From Xiphydria camelus (Eukaryota; Arthropoda; Insecta; Hymenoptera; Xiphydriidae), in assembly GCA_963678675.1 (NCBI GenBank), contig OY783195.1, forward strand, positions 12,084,083 to 12,148,082: DNA of 64,000 nucleotides, in the 5' to 3' direction. The position numbers were made by a program, and so were the translations under genes. Shown here piece after piece: positions 22,671 to 34,033 of this stretch. The notes under the pieces were generated by a model. It made no database searches, had not been told where the DNA came from, and saw only the letters and a list, made by a program, of their open reading frames with translations. Within the stretch, counting starts at the first letter, position 1. Each line of letters begins with the position of its first letter.

Positions 22671-25215
22671 CAAAAAGTTCCTGTTCCCGGAACCAGACCA
22701 GTATATCTTTATGTTTTTGAGGTCGCTGAATCCAAATCCGATGTCTGTTTGATCCGACAAGGTCATATTCAAGGTCATTTCAAGGTCAAATGTATTTATT
22801 CTCCCAAAAATGAATTTTTTTACTGCAGATTCTGAAAGAACGGGAAATTTTACGTCTAGATATGTATCCAATTTTTTTGATAACATAACCCCTAAGGTTA
22901 TTTCAAGGTCACTTTATATTATTGTATGGAAGGTTCATATGACAATTGAAAAAATAAGAAAATGTGTCTTCACGAGAATAAACTACCACGTCAATATGTT
23001 TTCGAGGTCACTGAGTTAGAATCCGAGGTTCGTTTGCCACCAGTATGTCAGGGTCAAGTTCATTTCTAGGCAAATCCAGCAAAAATGTTCAAATCTTTTC
23101 GCATCATCACTCCGTTATATTTTGTATTTCACTCTGCTACTTCATCGTTTCGCCTTCTTTTATAACGTACTCGTTTATTCTCAAAAGATCTGTGCAAGGG
23201 ATTTCTCTTGCGTTTTTTCCTTTTTCCGCGCTTTCTCTCTGCAACATCCAACAGAAATCTGCCATCATGTTTTCATCCCATCTACCCTGAAATCTTCGTT
23301 CTACATCTTTAAAATCTTGGTGGAAACGTTCTCCTTGTCCTTCACTGAAATTGCCAACGTTATCTGGAAATTCGTCCACATGACTGTCCATCATATGTAA
23401 TTTTAAACTCATGTTACATTCCAATCTCCTGAAATTCTCAACCATGTCAGATATTATTTTGTTGTAGTCCGAGCTCTTATGATTGCCTAGAAAATTACTA
23501 CATACTTTCTTGAAGCTGACCCACGCATTCTTCTCAATAGAGCTCATTTGAGTTACGAAGTGATTGTCTCTAAACATTTTTCTGAACTGAGTAACTTTCA
23601 TCTTCGCTATCAGTTCCACTCATATAGCTCTTATCTCTATTATTATCATCGTACTGTTCATCCTCATTCACACAATCTCTACGCTGATCTATATTTTCTC
23701 TGTCAACGTTTGCTTTAATCTCGTCTATTTCCATTTCATCTGAACTAAAATTACGTTTCTTTGTATTGTCCTCGTTGGAAATAACAGGTAGTATGACATT
23801 CGTAACGTTAGCATACTTTATATGTGATTTATTTTTCATATTGTACCCAGTTAGATATGTTTTGCAGGAATAACAATCTTTTCTAGATTGCGCTTTGGTC
23901 CAATGTATTGGTATAAGAAAATTGAGATATTTCTTGTCTCGAGATTTATCATAACGATGAAACATTGTGTTACAAGAAGCACAAATGATGTGTGGTACCC
24001 AATCATTACCTTCATCTATCATGTTCAAATTAAAACAATCCTTATACATATTCCTTATACGCTCTGAAATACGTTTGCGATTCTTTGATGCTTCATACTT
24101 ACCACAAACATAGCAAAATGAATCTGGATCCTTATTGCATATGTGATCCGAACTTGTAGTGATAGACTCTACAGTAGCCAAATTTTCCACCAATGCAGAG
24201 CTGCGGTCGCTTGATGACGATTGCGGGCCCGCTTGCTTACCCAGACCAACTGCCGATACTGGGGTTCCTTGTGAGAATCCCTGTATCGTAACACATTTCC
24301 GTGTGTGCCTGCCATGACGGCTTGGACGCCTTCATCCAGGGATTTTGCCGGAAAAATAAACAATGAAAAAAACCGTTGCCCGCCGTCACCGCGTGGAGGT
24401 ACCCTGGGTGCAGGCACACCACACATATTCGCTGTATCAAATTTACAACGATGAGCTCCAATTCACTTGAATTGAGAGATCACGTGACTGGATTTCAAAA
24501 TTTATTTTGCGGTACAAGAACAGATTTATTCTCGCTCGGAACTGAGTGAGTTGATGCATGGAAAGAAAAACTTGGCAGATCTTCAAACAGACCTCCGCGT
24601 CTTTTAAACGTCAAAGACGTGTACCGCGGTAATGCATTGAAGACACGAGAGAGCTAGGAAACCGCCATAGGCGACAGCCTTCCGACTGACCGCTCCGTCA
24701 CGGCCTCTCTTACTACAGACCCGAGCCGGCGCGATCGAAGCTCCGCTATCCACTCCACGCGCGACCCGGCGCCCTATGAGTGGAAACACGTCGACCGGCA
24801 CTCCCATGGAGGGGGTCAGCTTGGACTTTAGATTAGAACATTTTTGCTAGATTTGACCTTGAAATGACCTTGGGGGTTATGTTATCAACAAAATTGAATA
24901 CATATTTGATGTAAAATTCCCGTTCTTTCAGAATCTGCAGACAAAAATTCATTTTTGGCAGAATAAATACATTTCACCTTGAAATGACCTTGAATTTGAC
25001 CTTGTCGGATCAAACGGACATCGGATTTGGATTCAGCGACCTCAAAAATATATAGGAATAATAATTTGAATCGATATGACTATTTTTCCAGGATTTGACC
25101 TTGCAATGACCTTGAACGTGACGTGATGGAGACAAACGGACACCGGATTCGGATTCAGCAACCTCAAAAACATAAAGATATGCTGGTCTGGTTCCGGGAA
25201 CAGGAGCTTTTTTTG
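22671..25215. mobile_element. Long-inverted-repeat element carrying a GERFHQD gene relic
   Basis: The left arm (22671-about 22920: CAAAAAGTTCCTGTTCCCGG ... GAGGTCGCTGAATCC ... TTCAAGGTCA) is repeated inverted and partly duplicated at about 24840-25215. Between them lie minus-strand coding remnants (23137-24193), an unclassified insert at about 24194-24480, and a GC-rich piece at about 24640-24820. The arms contain many TCAAGGTCA motifs. Confidence 0.75.
23137..24193 (-). pseudogene. Uncharacterised zinc-binding/GERFHQD protein, frameshifted
   Basis: Two overlapping minus-strand frames. 24193-23570 has paired cysteines: FCYVCGKYE near residue 26, IICASCNTMFHR near residue 69 and DCYSCKTYL near residue 105; then an acidic linker. 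23619-23137 contains CNMSLKLHMMDSHVDEFP, GERFHQDF and RFQGRWDENMMADFCW. Zinc binding by the N-terminal half is likely. I know this pattern from uncharacterised arthropod proteins but cannot name a function. The frames overlap by 50 bp in different phases, there is no ATG at the left limit of the frame, and the middle of the protein looks deleted. Related relics are at 28776-29653 and 57169-57360. Confidence 0.7.
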
Positions 25216-25626
25216 TGTGTGCCTGTGTAATTGATCGGCTGTAGATAGTGTTGATAAAATGGTGTAGCTGTCTGTGTTGGTTCGGTAATGACCGAACAAT
25301 AGCTTCAACTGTTTTGACACCTCTGACTGATAAGGTTCTGCCAGAGTGTATTTCTAGATTATACCCACTCTCGCCAGCATTGAAAACGTTTTGCGGCCTG
25401 TAACGTTCTAGAAGTGGATTTACCTCCTTTACAAATGCATCACTCTTAAGTTTCAGTTAATCTGCATCTGCCCAGAAAGATTGTGTAATAGATTTCGTTA
25501 TTTTGCGTGATATGATGTGATGCATTTTTTTAGAGTGCCATATCCACCAAGGTCTAGCCTTGAATGTAGAATACTTAAATCTCTCTTTGACTTCAAGAGC
25601 TCATCGCCGAATGTCCATATCGTGAA

Positions 25627-25814
25627 CAATTGAGGGGATGAGAAGCCAAGGGGTCTAACAATAAGTAGAAAAACAAGCTTTCCGAGATAATCCACATTAA
25701 AGTACCTATTTTTGTTTTTTAAAATTCCTGCAATTCCATACTGAATAATTCATACAACTTATACACTTGTTTGTTTTTCTACTTAGACCCCTTGGCTTGT
25801 CATCCTCTCAATTG
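25627..25814. repeat. Hairpin MITE-like repeat
   Basis: AAGCCAAGGGGTCTAA...AGTAGAAAAACAAG and its complement flank about 85 bp. The rest of 25216-26050 shows no gene. Confidence 0.6.
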
Positions 25815-26051
25815 ATCTTCTATTCGCAGCTTTGTCAAATTTTAATAATACGTGTTCTGTAATTAATATCACTTCGTCTCTAACAGATCCACCTCTATTT
25901 ATGCTGACTTTCCACTTGATCAGTTGAGATAAGGATTTTATTTTCCTAGAACGCCGCTGAACACTTTGAAGGGATAGTGACTTCTTTTCCTCGCTTTTTC
26001 AGAATGCAATAGCTCGTATTGTGTAACTTAGACTTACTGTACCTCCACATT

Positions 26052-26208
26052 TGAAGAGTGAAATATGCAAAAGGGTCTAAGTGCCATTTTTCCTGACGCA
26101 AAAATATTTGTACTGCAAGTTTCACGTGGCACTTAGATTCCATAAAAGCAATAATCTCCATTTCAGGAAAAATGGCACTTAGACCCTTTTGCATATTTCA
26201 CTCTTCAT
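26052..26208. mobile_element. Hairpin MITE
   Basis: Arms of about 45 bp (TGAAGAGTGAAATATGCAAA, AAGTGCCATTTTTCCTGA) with their complements on the right. Minus-strand frame 25946-26194 is read through the hairpin. Confidence 0.65.
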
Positions 26209-26261
26209 ATAACCTTTTAGCGGCGGGGAGATTTCAGTTAAAATCGACATCTTGTTAGACG

Positions 26262-27830
26262 CCAATTTGGCCATCACATCACATTTTTATTTAAGGTTGT
26301 TCAACCGTAACTGGTCACGTCGACATATTTTTAAAAAATTTGTATGGTAGATAGTTCAAAAAATTAAGTACAAAATGAGCGAAACCCGACGACGATTGAC
26401 CGTCTCAAACTGTAGTTATAAATTTTTGAAAATAATTAAATTTACATGTGTTTAGATAGGACTTCATCTATTTTAATTTTTTTTAACTCAACGGCTCGAC
26501 ATTTTTCAATGAAATGAAATATATAGTGTAGAAAAAGTATCAGTGAATACAGCAAAAAAAATGAAAGTAATTCACCATTTGGTTATCAAGAAATAATTTG
26601 TGAAAGTTCATTTATTTTGCTCAATGGCCGGGACGACTGATTTGAGAGCGCCAACTTGGCAACAGAACACAGAGCACAGCCTAAACGAGGTTAGGGAGCA
26701 GACGAAGAGGTTGAATAAAATCCGAGAGAGACAGACTGCGCGCGGCTGCCACGGTCGCCACCATCCGGCGTTAGTTGTACATATGCGTACGTATTCATGT
26801 ATTATGCTTTTAGGTGTGCGTGAATGGAACGAAACTGTACCTCACCAAAACTTTTTGCTTCAATTCGGACCTTTGACTGAGCGTAACGCCAACCCAGAGC
26901 GTCCAAAATTTTTACGTGTATCGTCTCGGTTGAACAACCTTAATCTCAAAAAATCAGCAAGAGATCATGATTTTCAAAAAGTTAATGAACTTAAACCAAA
27001 TTCGGTATAGGGGGTTTTTTGGGTCGCTGATCTCGAATCTAAAGTCGGATTTCAAAAATTCAAGATGGCGGATCAAATATGGCGGACGAGATTTTCGAAA
27101 ATCGACGGATTCATGTTAAATTTAGCATAGGGTGGTTTTCTGGATAACTGATGACGAATCTGAAGTCAGATTTCAAAAATTCAATATGGCGGACCAAATA
27201 TGGCGGACGAGATTTTCGAAAATCGACGGATTCATGCTAAATTTGGCATAGGGGGGTTTTCTGGGTAGCTGATCGCGAATCTCAAGTCAGATTTCAAAAA
27301 TTCAAGATGGCGGATGCAATATGGCGGACGAGATTTTTGAAAATCGACGGATTCATGCCAAATTTGGCATAGTTTTTTTTCCGTCGCTGATTACGAATAT
27401 GAAGTTATATTTGCAAAAATTCAAATTTTTTGAAAATTTCGTCCGCCATATTTGATCCGCCATCTTGAATTTTAAAAATCTGACTTAAGATTCGTGATCA
27501 GCAACCCAAAAAAATCCTCTATACCAAGTTTGGCATGAATCCGTCGGTTTTCGAAAATCTCGTCCGCCATATTGTATCCGCCATCTTGAATTTTTGAAAT
27601 CCGACTTCAGATTCGTAATCAGCGACCCAAGAAACCCCCTATACCGAATTTGGTTTAAGTCCATTAACTTTTTAAAAATCATGATCTCTGGCTGGTTTTT
27701 TGAGATTAAAAAAAATGTGATGTAATGACCAATTTTTGACACCGGATTCGTGATCAGGAGGCAAAATTACTACGGATAGCATATATCGCATCAAAAGTAT
27801 ACTTATCCTACTTTTTTTTTGTGTGACTGT
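26262..27830. mobile_element. LIR element with ATGGCGG tandem units
   Basis: About 26996-27360 holds three tandem units of about 125-135 bp (GGGTCGCTGAT, GAAGTCAGATTTCAAAAATT, AAGATGGCGGATCC, ACGAGATTTTCGAAAATCGA). About 27420-27660 holds inverted copies. The right end TTTTTTTTGTGTGACTGT matches both ends of the LIR at 55147-57851. The left end is missing or diverged. A TTAA element (26295-26939) is inserted in the left arm. Confidence 0.75.
26295..26939. mobile_element. TTAA element with GGTTGTTCAACCG ends
   Basis: Ends GGTTGTTCAACCG / CGGTTGAACAACC with TTAA at 26291-26294 and 26940-26943. 645 bp. Frame 26600-27010 crosses its right border and is not a gene. Confidence 0.8.
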
Positions 27831-27831
27831 T

Positions 27832-28175
27832 ATCGTTCGAAACTTATTACTCGGGGGTCTTTTGGGTCGCTCATTTCGATGCTGATGTCCAAATCGGTTT
27901 ATTCTCAAATCCAAGATGGCGGATGATGAATTCCAGAAGTTTATCAAAATTTGAATATTATTGTCCACAATATTTACTTGAGGTTTTCCAGGGTCGCTGA
28001 TTTTTTTTCGTATTCAGCGCATCAAAAAACGTGAGCATACCAACTTTGAGGCCAAAATAGTAATGACAACAAAATAGTCACTTTGGATTTGGGAATCTTG
28101 GATTTGAGAATAGACCGATTTGGACATCAGCATCGTAATGAGTGACCCCGATGACCGTAGAATAACAAGTTTTGG
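27832..28175. repeat. Inverted repeat of the same LIR type
   Basis: The left arm (GGGTCGCTCATTTCGATGCT, GATGTCCAAATCGG, CAAGATGGCGGATGATG) returns inverted at about 28090-28175. It is a diverged relative of the neighbouring LIR units and abuts their right end. Confidence 0.6.
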
Positions 28176-28775
28176 GCCATTATCTTTAAATTTTGAAAAA
28201 TTTCTGGAATTCATCATCCGCCATATTGGATCTGCCATCTGGGATTCAAGGTCATTGAAGGTGAAGGATGGTTCCAGAAATTTTCACACTATTTTTCCCG
28301 TTGGAACGCATGAATTATTCCTGAAAACACATTAAATACACAGTAAATCACTAAATTGGGTATTGAAATCTGACTTCAGTTTATGTTTCGGGCTGGTCTA
28401 CCATTAACAAAACTGATTTTGGTTTGGTTTTTGCTGCTCAGTTAAGCGTTTTTTTTTCAATTTTGTAGTTTTAGGAAATATGAAGAGAAAACGGTCATTA
28501 TTAAATTTAAAAACAATGTTTTTTTTCACAAAATAGTTGTGGTGGGGGTTTTTAGGTATGAGGAATTTTATTTTTGCTAAAAATATCCGCCAGATGGCGC
28601 TACAGATAAGTTTCCTATAAACTTTACGTATTTTCTATGAAAGATCATGCTTGTTTTATATATTTTCATACATTTTCTTACTATTTCTGTTTTATTTGCT
28701 CCTTTTTTTTGCAAATAATAAAAATTAAAAAAAAGAAAAAATATTTTTAAAAGTGTTTATTATTTATTCTTAGTC

Positions 28776-29653
28776 GCTGTCGCTACTATAAATTACAGAG
28801 CGGTTTTCTTCTTCTTCGCCTTCAGCAGCCTCCGCTTCTATTTCACTCTCCTCGTCTTATTGTTAGTCCGTCAGATAGTGACAGATTCTGGTGCCCCATT
28901 TTCACATACAAGCCTCGAAGAGGGTTGAAAAGTACTTCGATTTTGAGTAAAATGAAGGGAAATTTACGAATGGTCCCTGGGGATAACATATGCAAAATTA
29001 AATTTTTCTTAACAAAAAAATAAAAGGTATCTCGCCCATTTTTTCACGCAAGTCTTGTTCACTAAATGATTAATTAATAAAACCTGGCTTCGGAAAACCA
29101 AAGGCTTGAGTGTTGCAGGTGGCTAAAGGATTGAAATAAGGGCGTAATCTTGTAAGGAAAAATCGAGATTCTGACCGATTTTCCCACACAAGCCTTTGAT
29201 TTCCGAAGCCAGGTTTTATTAATTAATCATTTAGTGAACAAGGCTGGCGTGAAAAAATGGGCAAGACGTACCTTTTATTTTTTTATTAAGAAAAATCGAA
29301 TTTTTCATATGTTATCCCCAGGGACCATTCGTAAATTTCCCTTCATTCTACTCAAAATCGAAGTACTTTTCAACCCTCTTTGAGGCTTGTATGCGAAAAT
29401 GGGGCACCAGAATCTGTCATTATCTCACGGTCTATCTGTATCATATGCGTCAGCATCACGTCTGAAAGTCCTGCATAGATTGGCGATCATAGAATTTAAT
29501 TTCTTTCCTTGATAACGTGCTAAAAAATGTATGAAATATAAAAAAAAAGACAAAATTTATTACATTAATGTTATAAACCGTAAAAGCATTCTTTACCTTC
29601 AAAAGGCATGCACACTTGGTGAAATCTCTCACCCTGTTCATCACTTTCTGGTT
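28776..29653 (-). pseudogene. GERFHQ family relic, 3' end with an intron
   Basis: Read from 29653 downward: ESDEQGERFHQ, then an apparent GT donor (GAAG|GTAAAG) and an acceptor (TTTTTTAG|CACG) at about 29518. Across the junction the frame reads PFEARYQGKKLNSM, parallel to the RYQG..D..M of the sister copies. After the nested palindrome an acidic tail (EESEIEAEAAEGEEEEN) ends in SSDSD-stop near 28776, followed by AATAAA. Stops and the insertion make it non-functional. Confidence 0.65.
28868..29430. mobile_element. Nested palindrome
   Basis: CCGTCAGATAGTGACAGATT and its near-complement CTGTCATTATCTCACGG bound two arms of about 240 bp. Inserted in the 3' part of the GERFHQ relic. Confidence 0.75.
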
Positions 29654-30518
29654 TCGATATTCAAAATTTTATACTTTAAAAATGAGTAAATGAAACAAAT
29701 AATGAGAAAATGATATTAAAATATATAAAACAAACATGATCTTTCATAGAAAATACGTAAAGTTTATAGGAAATTTATCTGTAGCACCCTCTGGCGGATG
29801 TTTTTAGCAAATATAAATATCGGAAATGAATTCCTCGTACCTAAAAACCCCCACCACAACTATTTTGTGAAAAAAAACATTTTTTTTTAATTTAATAATG
29901 ACCGTTTTCCCTTCATATTCCCTAAAAACTACAAAATTGAAAAAAATGCTTAACTGAGCAGCAACAACCAAACCAAAATCAGTTTTGTTAATGGTAAACC
30001 AGCCCGGAACATAAACTGAAGTCAGATTTTAATACCCTCTTCATGACCCCCAAAATGACTTACAGTGATATTAATTGTCCCATGTGGCTGGTCGATATAT
30101 CGACCACCTCCGGCGTTAAAAGGTTAATAGGCATACATAACTCGTTTAAAATATTTTGTTCAATCTCTTCTTCAAGATCCATCTCTTCCACATGCTGCAC
30201 ATCGTGTGGTCTAAAGGGGTATTCATATTTTAGTCCATTCACATTTTCAACATTAATAAAATTATTTACTAGATTTTCATCAATGACACTTTTATTTCCT
30301 TATTGTTCACTGCTGTCACAGCAATATTTGCTATGCAAAATGATGTTTTTAACATATTAAAAACATTCGCGGGATTTATTCGTATCATTCTTTGTGATGA
30401 TAACACAGAAATTGAAAGTATTGTAAACGTTGACGATGACAACTAACTCCACGGATGTAGTATAGCTTTCATACGACATCGAATTTCTGGAAATATAGTT
30501 TCGCTCGTATTTCTCCTT

Positions 30519-30835
30519 AAAAAGAGTGACTAAAGACATCGGGATTAAAAATAAATACAATAAAATATGTATAGAGCTTGCGCTGAAATGAATCTTTCCT
30601 TGAAAAGTGCGACTATGTGCATCGAAACTGAAATTAAATATAATATAATAAAATATAGAATTTGCTGAAACGGATCTCTCCTTGAAAGGAGCAGCCATAG
30701 TCGTCAAGACCGAAATTAATCATGATAAAATATAGGATTTGTTAAAACGTATCTCTCCTTAAAAGGAGTGATTGAAGGCTTTGGAATTGGAATAAAACAC
30801 GATAAAATTAGACTAGAATTCGTCAAAACGATTAT
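30519..30835. repeat. Tandem repeat, about four degenerate units of about 80 bp
   Basis: Units begin near 30519, 30602, 30684 and 30761 and end in TCTCTCCTTGAAAGGAG-like sequence. The minus-strand frame 30357-30707 follows the repeat and is not considered a gene. Confidence 0.65.
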
Positions 30836-31089
30836 GTACATGTAGATGTTTTTTATAATATCAAGTATTCGTATTGATTCTTGTTCACAGATGAGATAAT
30901 ATCAGTGTATACGAGTTACTTTGAAATCAAATAGATCGATTTAATATAGGATGCTAAATTTCAAAGCTTCGCAATTGTCTTAAAGATTGCAGTTAGTCAT
31001 ATTGGATTCACCAAATTTGTTTTTGTAATTTTTATCTCAAGTTCAGGATCGATCGAGAAAAATTAAAAAATATATTACCACTATAATTA

Positions 31090-31170
31090 TTGGGTTGTCC
31101 GGAAAATTCGTGCCGACCCTGTCCTTACACCACCTACCAAAAATCGGCACGAACTTTCCGGACAACCCAA
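31090..31170. mobile_element. 81-bp micro-mariner
   Basis: TTGGGTTGTCCGGAAAATTC ... GAACTTTCCGGACAACCCAA, flanked by TA (31088-31089 and 31171-31172). These are classical mariner-type ends with only about 25 bp between the arms. Confidence 0.85.
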
Positions 31171-31769
31171 TACAAAGTTCTCGAGATGTGCCATGGCTAA
31201 TACGTCATTTGGAATTTATCAATTTTTAGCTTCAGTTTCGGAATCGAAGTAATAAAAAAGCCCTGAAAAGTAGTTTTTTCAAATTGCAGAAAAGAATCCC
31301 AATGTCAACGGATTTTTGGAAGAAAATAAAAAAATTAATGAACAATTTTTTATAGAACTTTATGGACCTCCTAAAACTATATAACTTCTATTTAATAAAT
31401 TGTTTAATATCTCTTGTAGTTTATGACTTATAATCGAAGAAATTAAAGATCAGATTTTCGAAAGGGGGCGATTTCACATCCGAACAAATGGGCGTGAATT
31501 TCAATTTGATCTATGCATACATAGATATCCATCCTCTATGACACTACGACGTTTCATAAAAATCGAAAGTTTCCAATAATTATCGATGTTCCCTTATTAG
31601 TTGGGACCGTTGAGGTGCTACATACACCTAGATGGCCTGAAATAGTTATTTTCGTTATTAGGGCGTGAAGCGCTGTTTTTAACGAGTGTGAAGTTTGCCG
31701 CACGAGCGAAGCGAGTACGGCAATCACACTCGTTAGAACGGCGCGAAACAACCGAATAACGAATTCTAT

Positions 31770-31929
31770 TTTTTGTCACTAAGTGTCAAATACGAGGTTG
31801 ACGATTTCACGCACTGCGCAGGTTATTTCACGCACTGCGCAACTTTTCACGAATTGGTGTGTGAAAGATGATTTCACATGCGTCGAGGACGCCCATGAAA
31901 CCGAGTATTTGACACTGAGTGACAAAAAA
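31770..31929. mobile_element. Hairpin MITE with GTCACTAAGTGTCAAATAC ends
   Basis: GTCACTAAGTGTCAAATACG at the left and CGAGTATTTGACACTGAGTG at the right are near complements. A direct pair of TTTCACGCACTGCGCA lies inside (about 31806 and 31829). Confidence 0.65.
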
Positions 31930-33207
31930 AGTATTATTATATTTTCAATAATTTTTTTTCCATATATTTAATTTATTTAACACTCATTTATAAAATGTTA
32001 TTACAAATACACACTCTTAACAAAATTTATCAAAAAGAAAAACTTAAAAATATTGTGTTGTTTACAAGTTATTAGTCATTGAATCCGGCAAGGTGTATTA
32101 TGGAAGGCTTTTACGGTGCCAAAAAATTCTCGTTCGGATTTCATCTGAAAGCAAAAAATGACGAAAATTCTTAAACTAGAAGGTTCAATCTCGTCCTTGT
32201 AACTGGTAGTTTTGAGAAATATTTATAATTAAAAAATTTTACAACAGGTTAAAGTACAAGTGTGATTTTTGAAGTAATTTCGTCCTGGTTTTGTAATAAA
32301 TCTTTATAAAGCGATTGTGTGTGTGTGTGAGATAATTTACATTAAAATCGGTTCAGTAGTCTTTGAAATATATTTGGCACCGCATTTGAAAGAGTAGTTG
32401 TGAGAAAACAGCGTTTGAAGTTTCAGGTAGACCGGACCTGAAAACGCTAGGTCAGATATATAAACACTTGTAATTTTGCGAATTTTTGATTCAAATTGTT
32501 TGGAATATGTAGTGTTTGTTTTCTACTGCTAAATAAAAACACTTTGGAAAAATCGAGTTTTTGGACCAAACTACGTGTATGTAGCACCTTAGGCCCGGGC
32601 TAGACTTGTTGCGTATCCTCGTATCGTATCAGTGTCAGATTTCCTCTGTTTGACTTTATACACACTATAAAGATATCATAATTTGTATAGGTTCCTATTT
32701 CGAATGAATATTAGCCTGTTGTTTTTCTAACATTTCATTTTATATGTATTGTAGTATTCAGATATGCCAATTTAGGCCCTAGCCCCGAGTCAATACTATA
32801 GTCTGTTACTTTGCTAACATTTGATTTTATGTGCGATATTTTGATACCACGTTATAAGTGCCCTTTCTGACCAATATTGACTCGATTCTTTGCCAACGTT
32901 CAACTTTATACGCGTTATTCTAATATTTTAATATAGGCAGCATCTTCGAACCAGTGTTGGCCTGATTCTTCGTTAATACTTCTGCTGAACATAGCAAATT
33001 AATTGACCACGTTAACTTTAGCCTTATTTACTGATTATAGCAACATCGGGCCAAGCTTGGTTTGCTGAAGCACGACCATGTACATTTATCGAACGTTTAA
33101 CCAATAGCCAGCATGTATACTGAATGTGTACAATGTATAATGAAGTTATTTCCGCCCTGCTTAGGTTTCAAATTTTCCTTTAAGTTATTCATTTTCCTTA
33201 ATTACAG
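31930..33207. other. End of CIAO2A intron 2, no further gene seen
   Basis: AT-rich, with only short low-complexity tracts such as a (GT)n near 32319. It ends in the pyrimidine-rich acceptor TTTTCCTTAATTACAG. Confidence 0.6.
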
Positions 33208-33305
33208 TTAATAAGCAGATTAATGATAAAGAACGAATAGCAGCTGCCATGGAGAATCCAAACTTACGAGATTTAGTCGAAAAATGTATTCTGGAGGAAG
33301 ACTAA
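33208..33305 (+). CDS. CIAO2A: CIAO2A exon 3 (C-terminus)
   Basis: Terminal exon after TTAATTACAG. It completes codon 141 and reads [18 protein letters not shown], then VEKCILEED and a TAA stop. This is the family C-terminal signature and is closer to CIAO2A than to CIAO2B. The phase matches the exon 2 donor exactly, which supports the 28-kb intron. A likely polyadenylation signal AATAAA lies at 33465-33470. Confidence 0.95.
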
Positions 33306-34033
33306 TTCGACCAATAGATCTCTTTACAAACCTTGTATATAATTCGTCTATAAGGTAACTATTCGATTAGAAAATTTCGATCATTGTAATATATCATTAT
33401 GATTTACTACTAAATGCGACATTGTATAGTTTTCAATTTAGCTGATTTTTTAATAATGCATCAAAATAAAATAGGTGTATACAATATTTCGCGAAGGAAA
33501 TTTTATTATTTGTATTAAAAGAGAAGTAGTTTAATGCTTACTTGAGATCATTCTAAATTAATTCAAAATAAAATAGGAAAAATAACAAGAGCATATTGCA
33601 GGAAGAAAATTTTTATCGCATTAAAAGAAAAATAGGTTAGTGTTACTCAAGAAAAGTTTAAGTGAATTCTTTCGATTAACAGTAATTCCTTTGATTATGT
33701 ACCCAAATAGCAATATAGCGACGTTATGCAATTATAGTACCGGTCAGCCCCCTGACATTACCTAAACTCTTGTCTCCACTATTGAAGCGCCCGTGCGCTG
33801 CACTGCGCACAACCTGCTCTCCTTGCTGAATTATTTGAAAATTTGAACGATAGAGAAACAACCATTCTTTGTAAATGAAAGGATGGAGGGTTAAGGAACA
33901 AATAAAATATCTTTATTCAGTTACGAAGTTACAATATATTTTTGAATTATAAAGTGTACTGATGCTTACTAGCTATTTTTGTTTGTTTTTTAAAAATAGT
34001 GTTATGTTTTTGAGAATTTTGATGTTTTTTACT

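Larger units (their letters stand above)
28358..30037. mobile_element. LIR element carrying a second GERFHQ relic and a nested LIR
   Basis: Outer arms (28358-about 28690 and about 29700-30037) start GGGTATTGAAATCTGACTTC and end with its complement. Inside are minus-strand coding remnants (28776-29653), split by a nested palindrome (28868-29430). Confidence 0.8.

Noticed and set aside
30060..30242. Minus-strand acidic frame and TTAA-adjacent GTCGATATATCGAC palindrome
   Set aside because: It could be the end of a piggyBac-type element, but only one end is visible.
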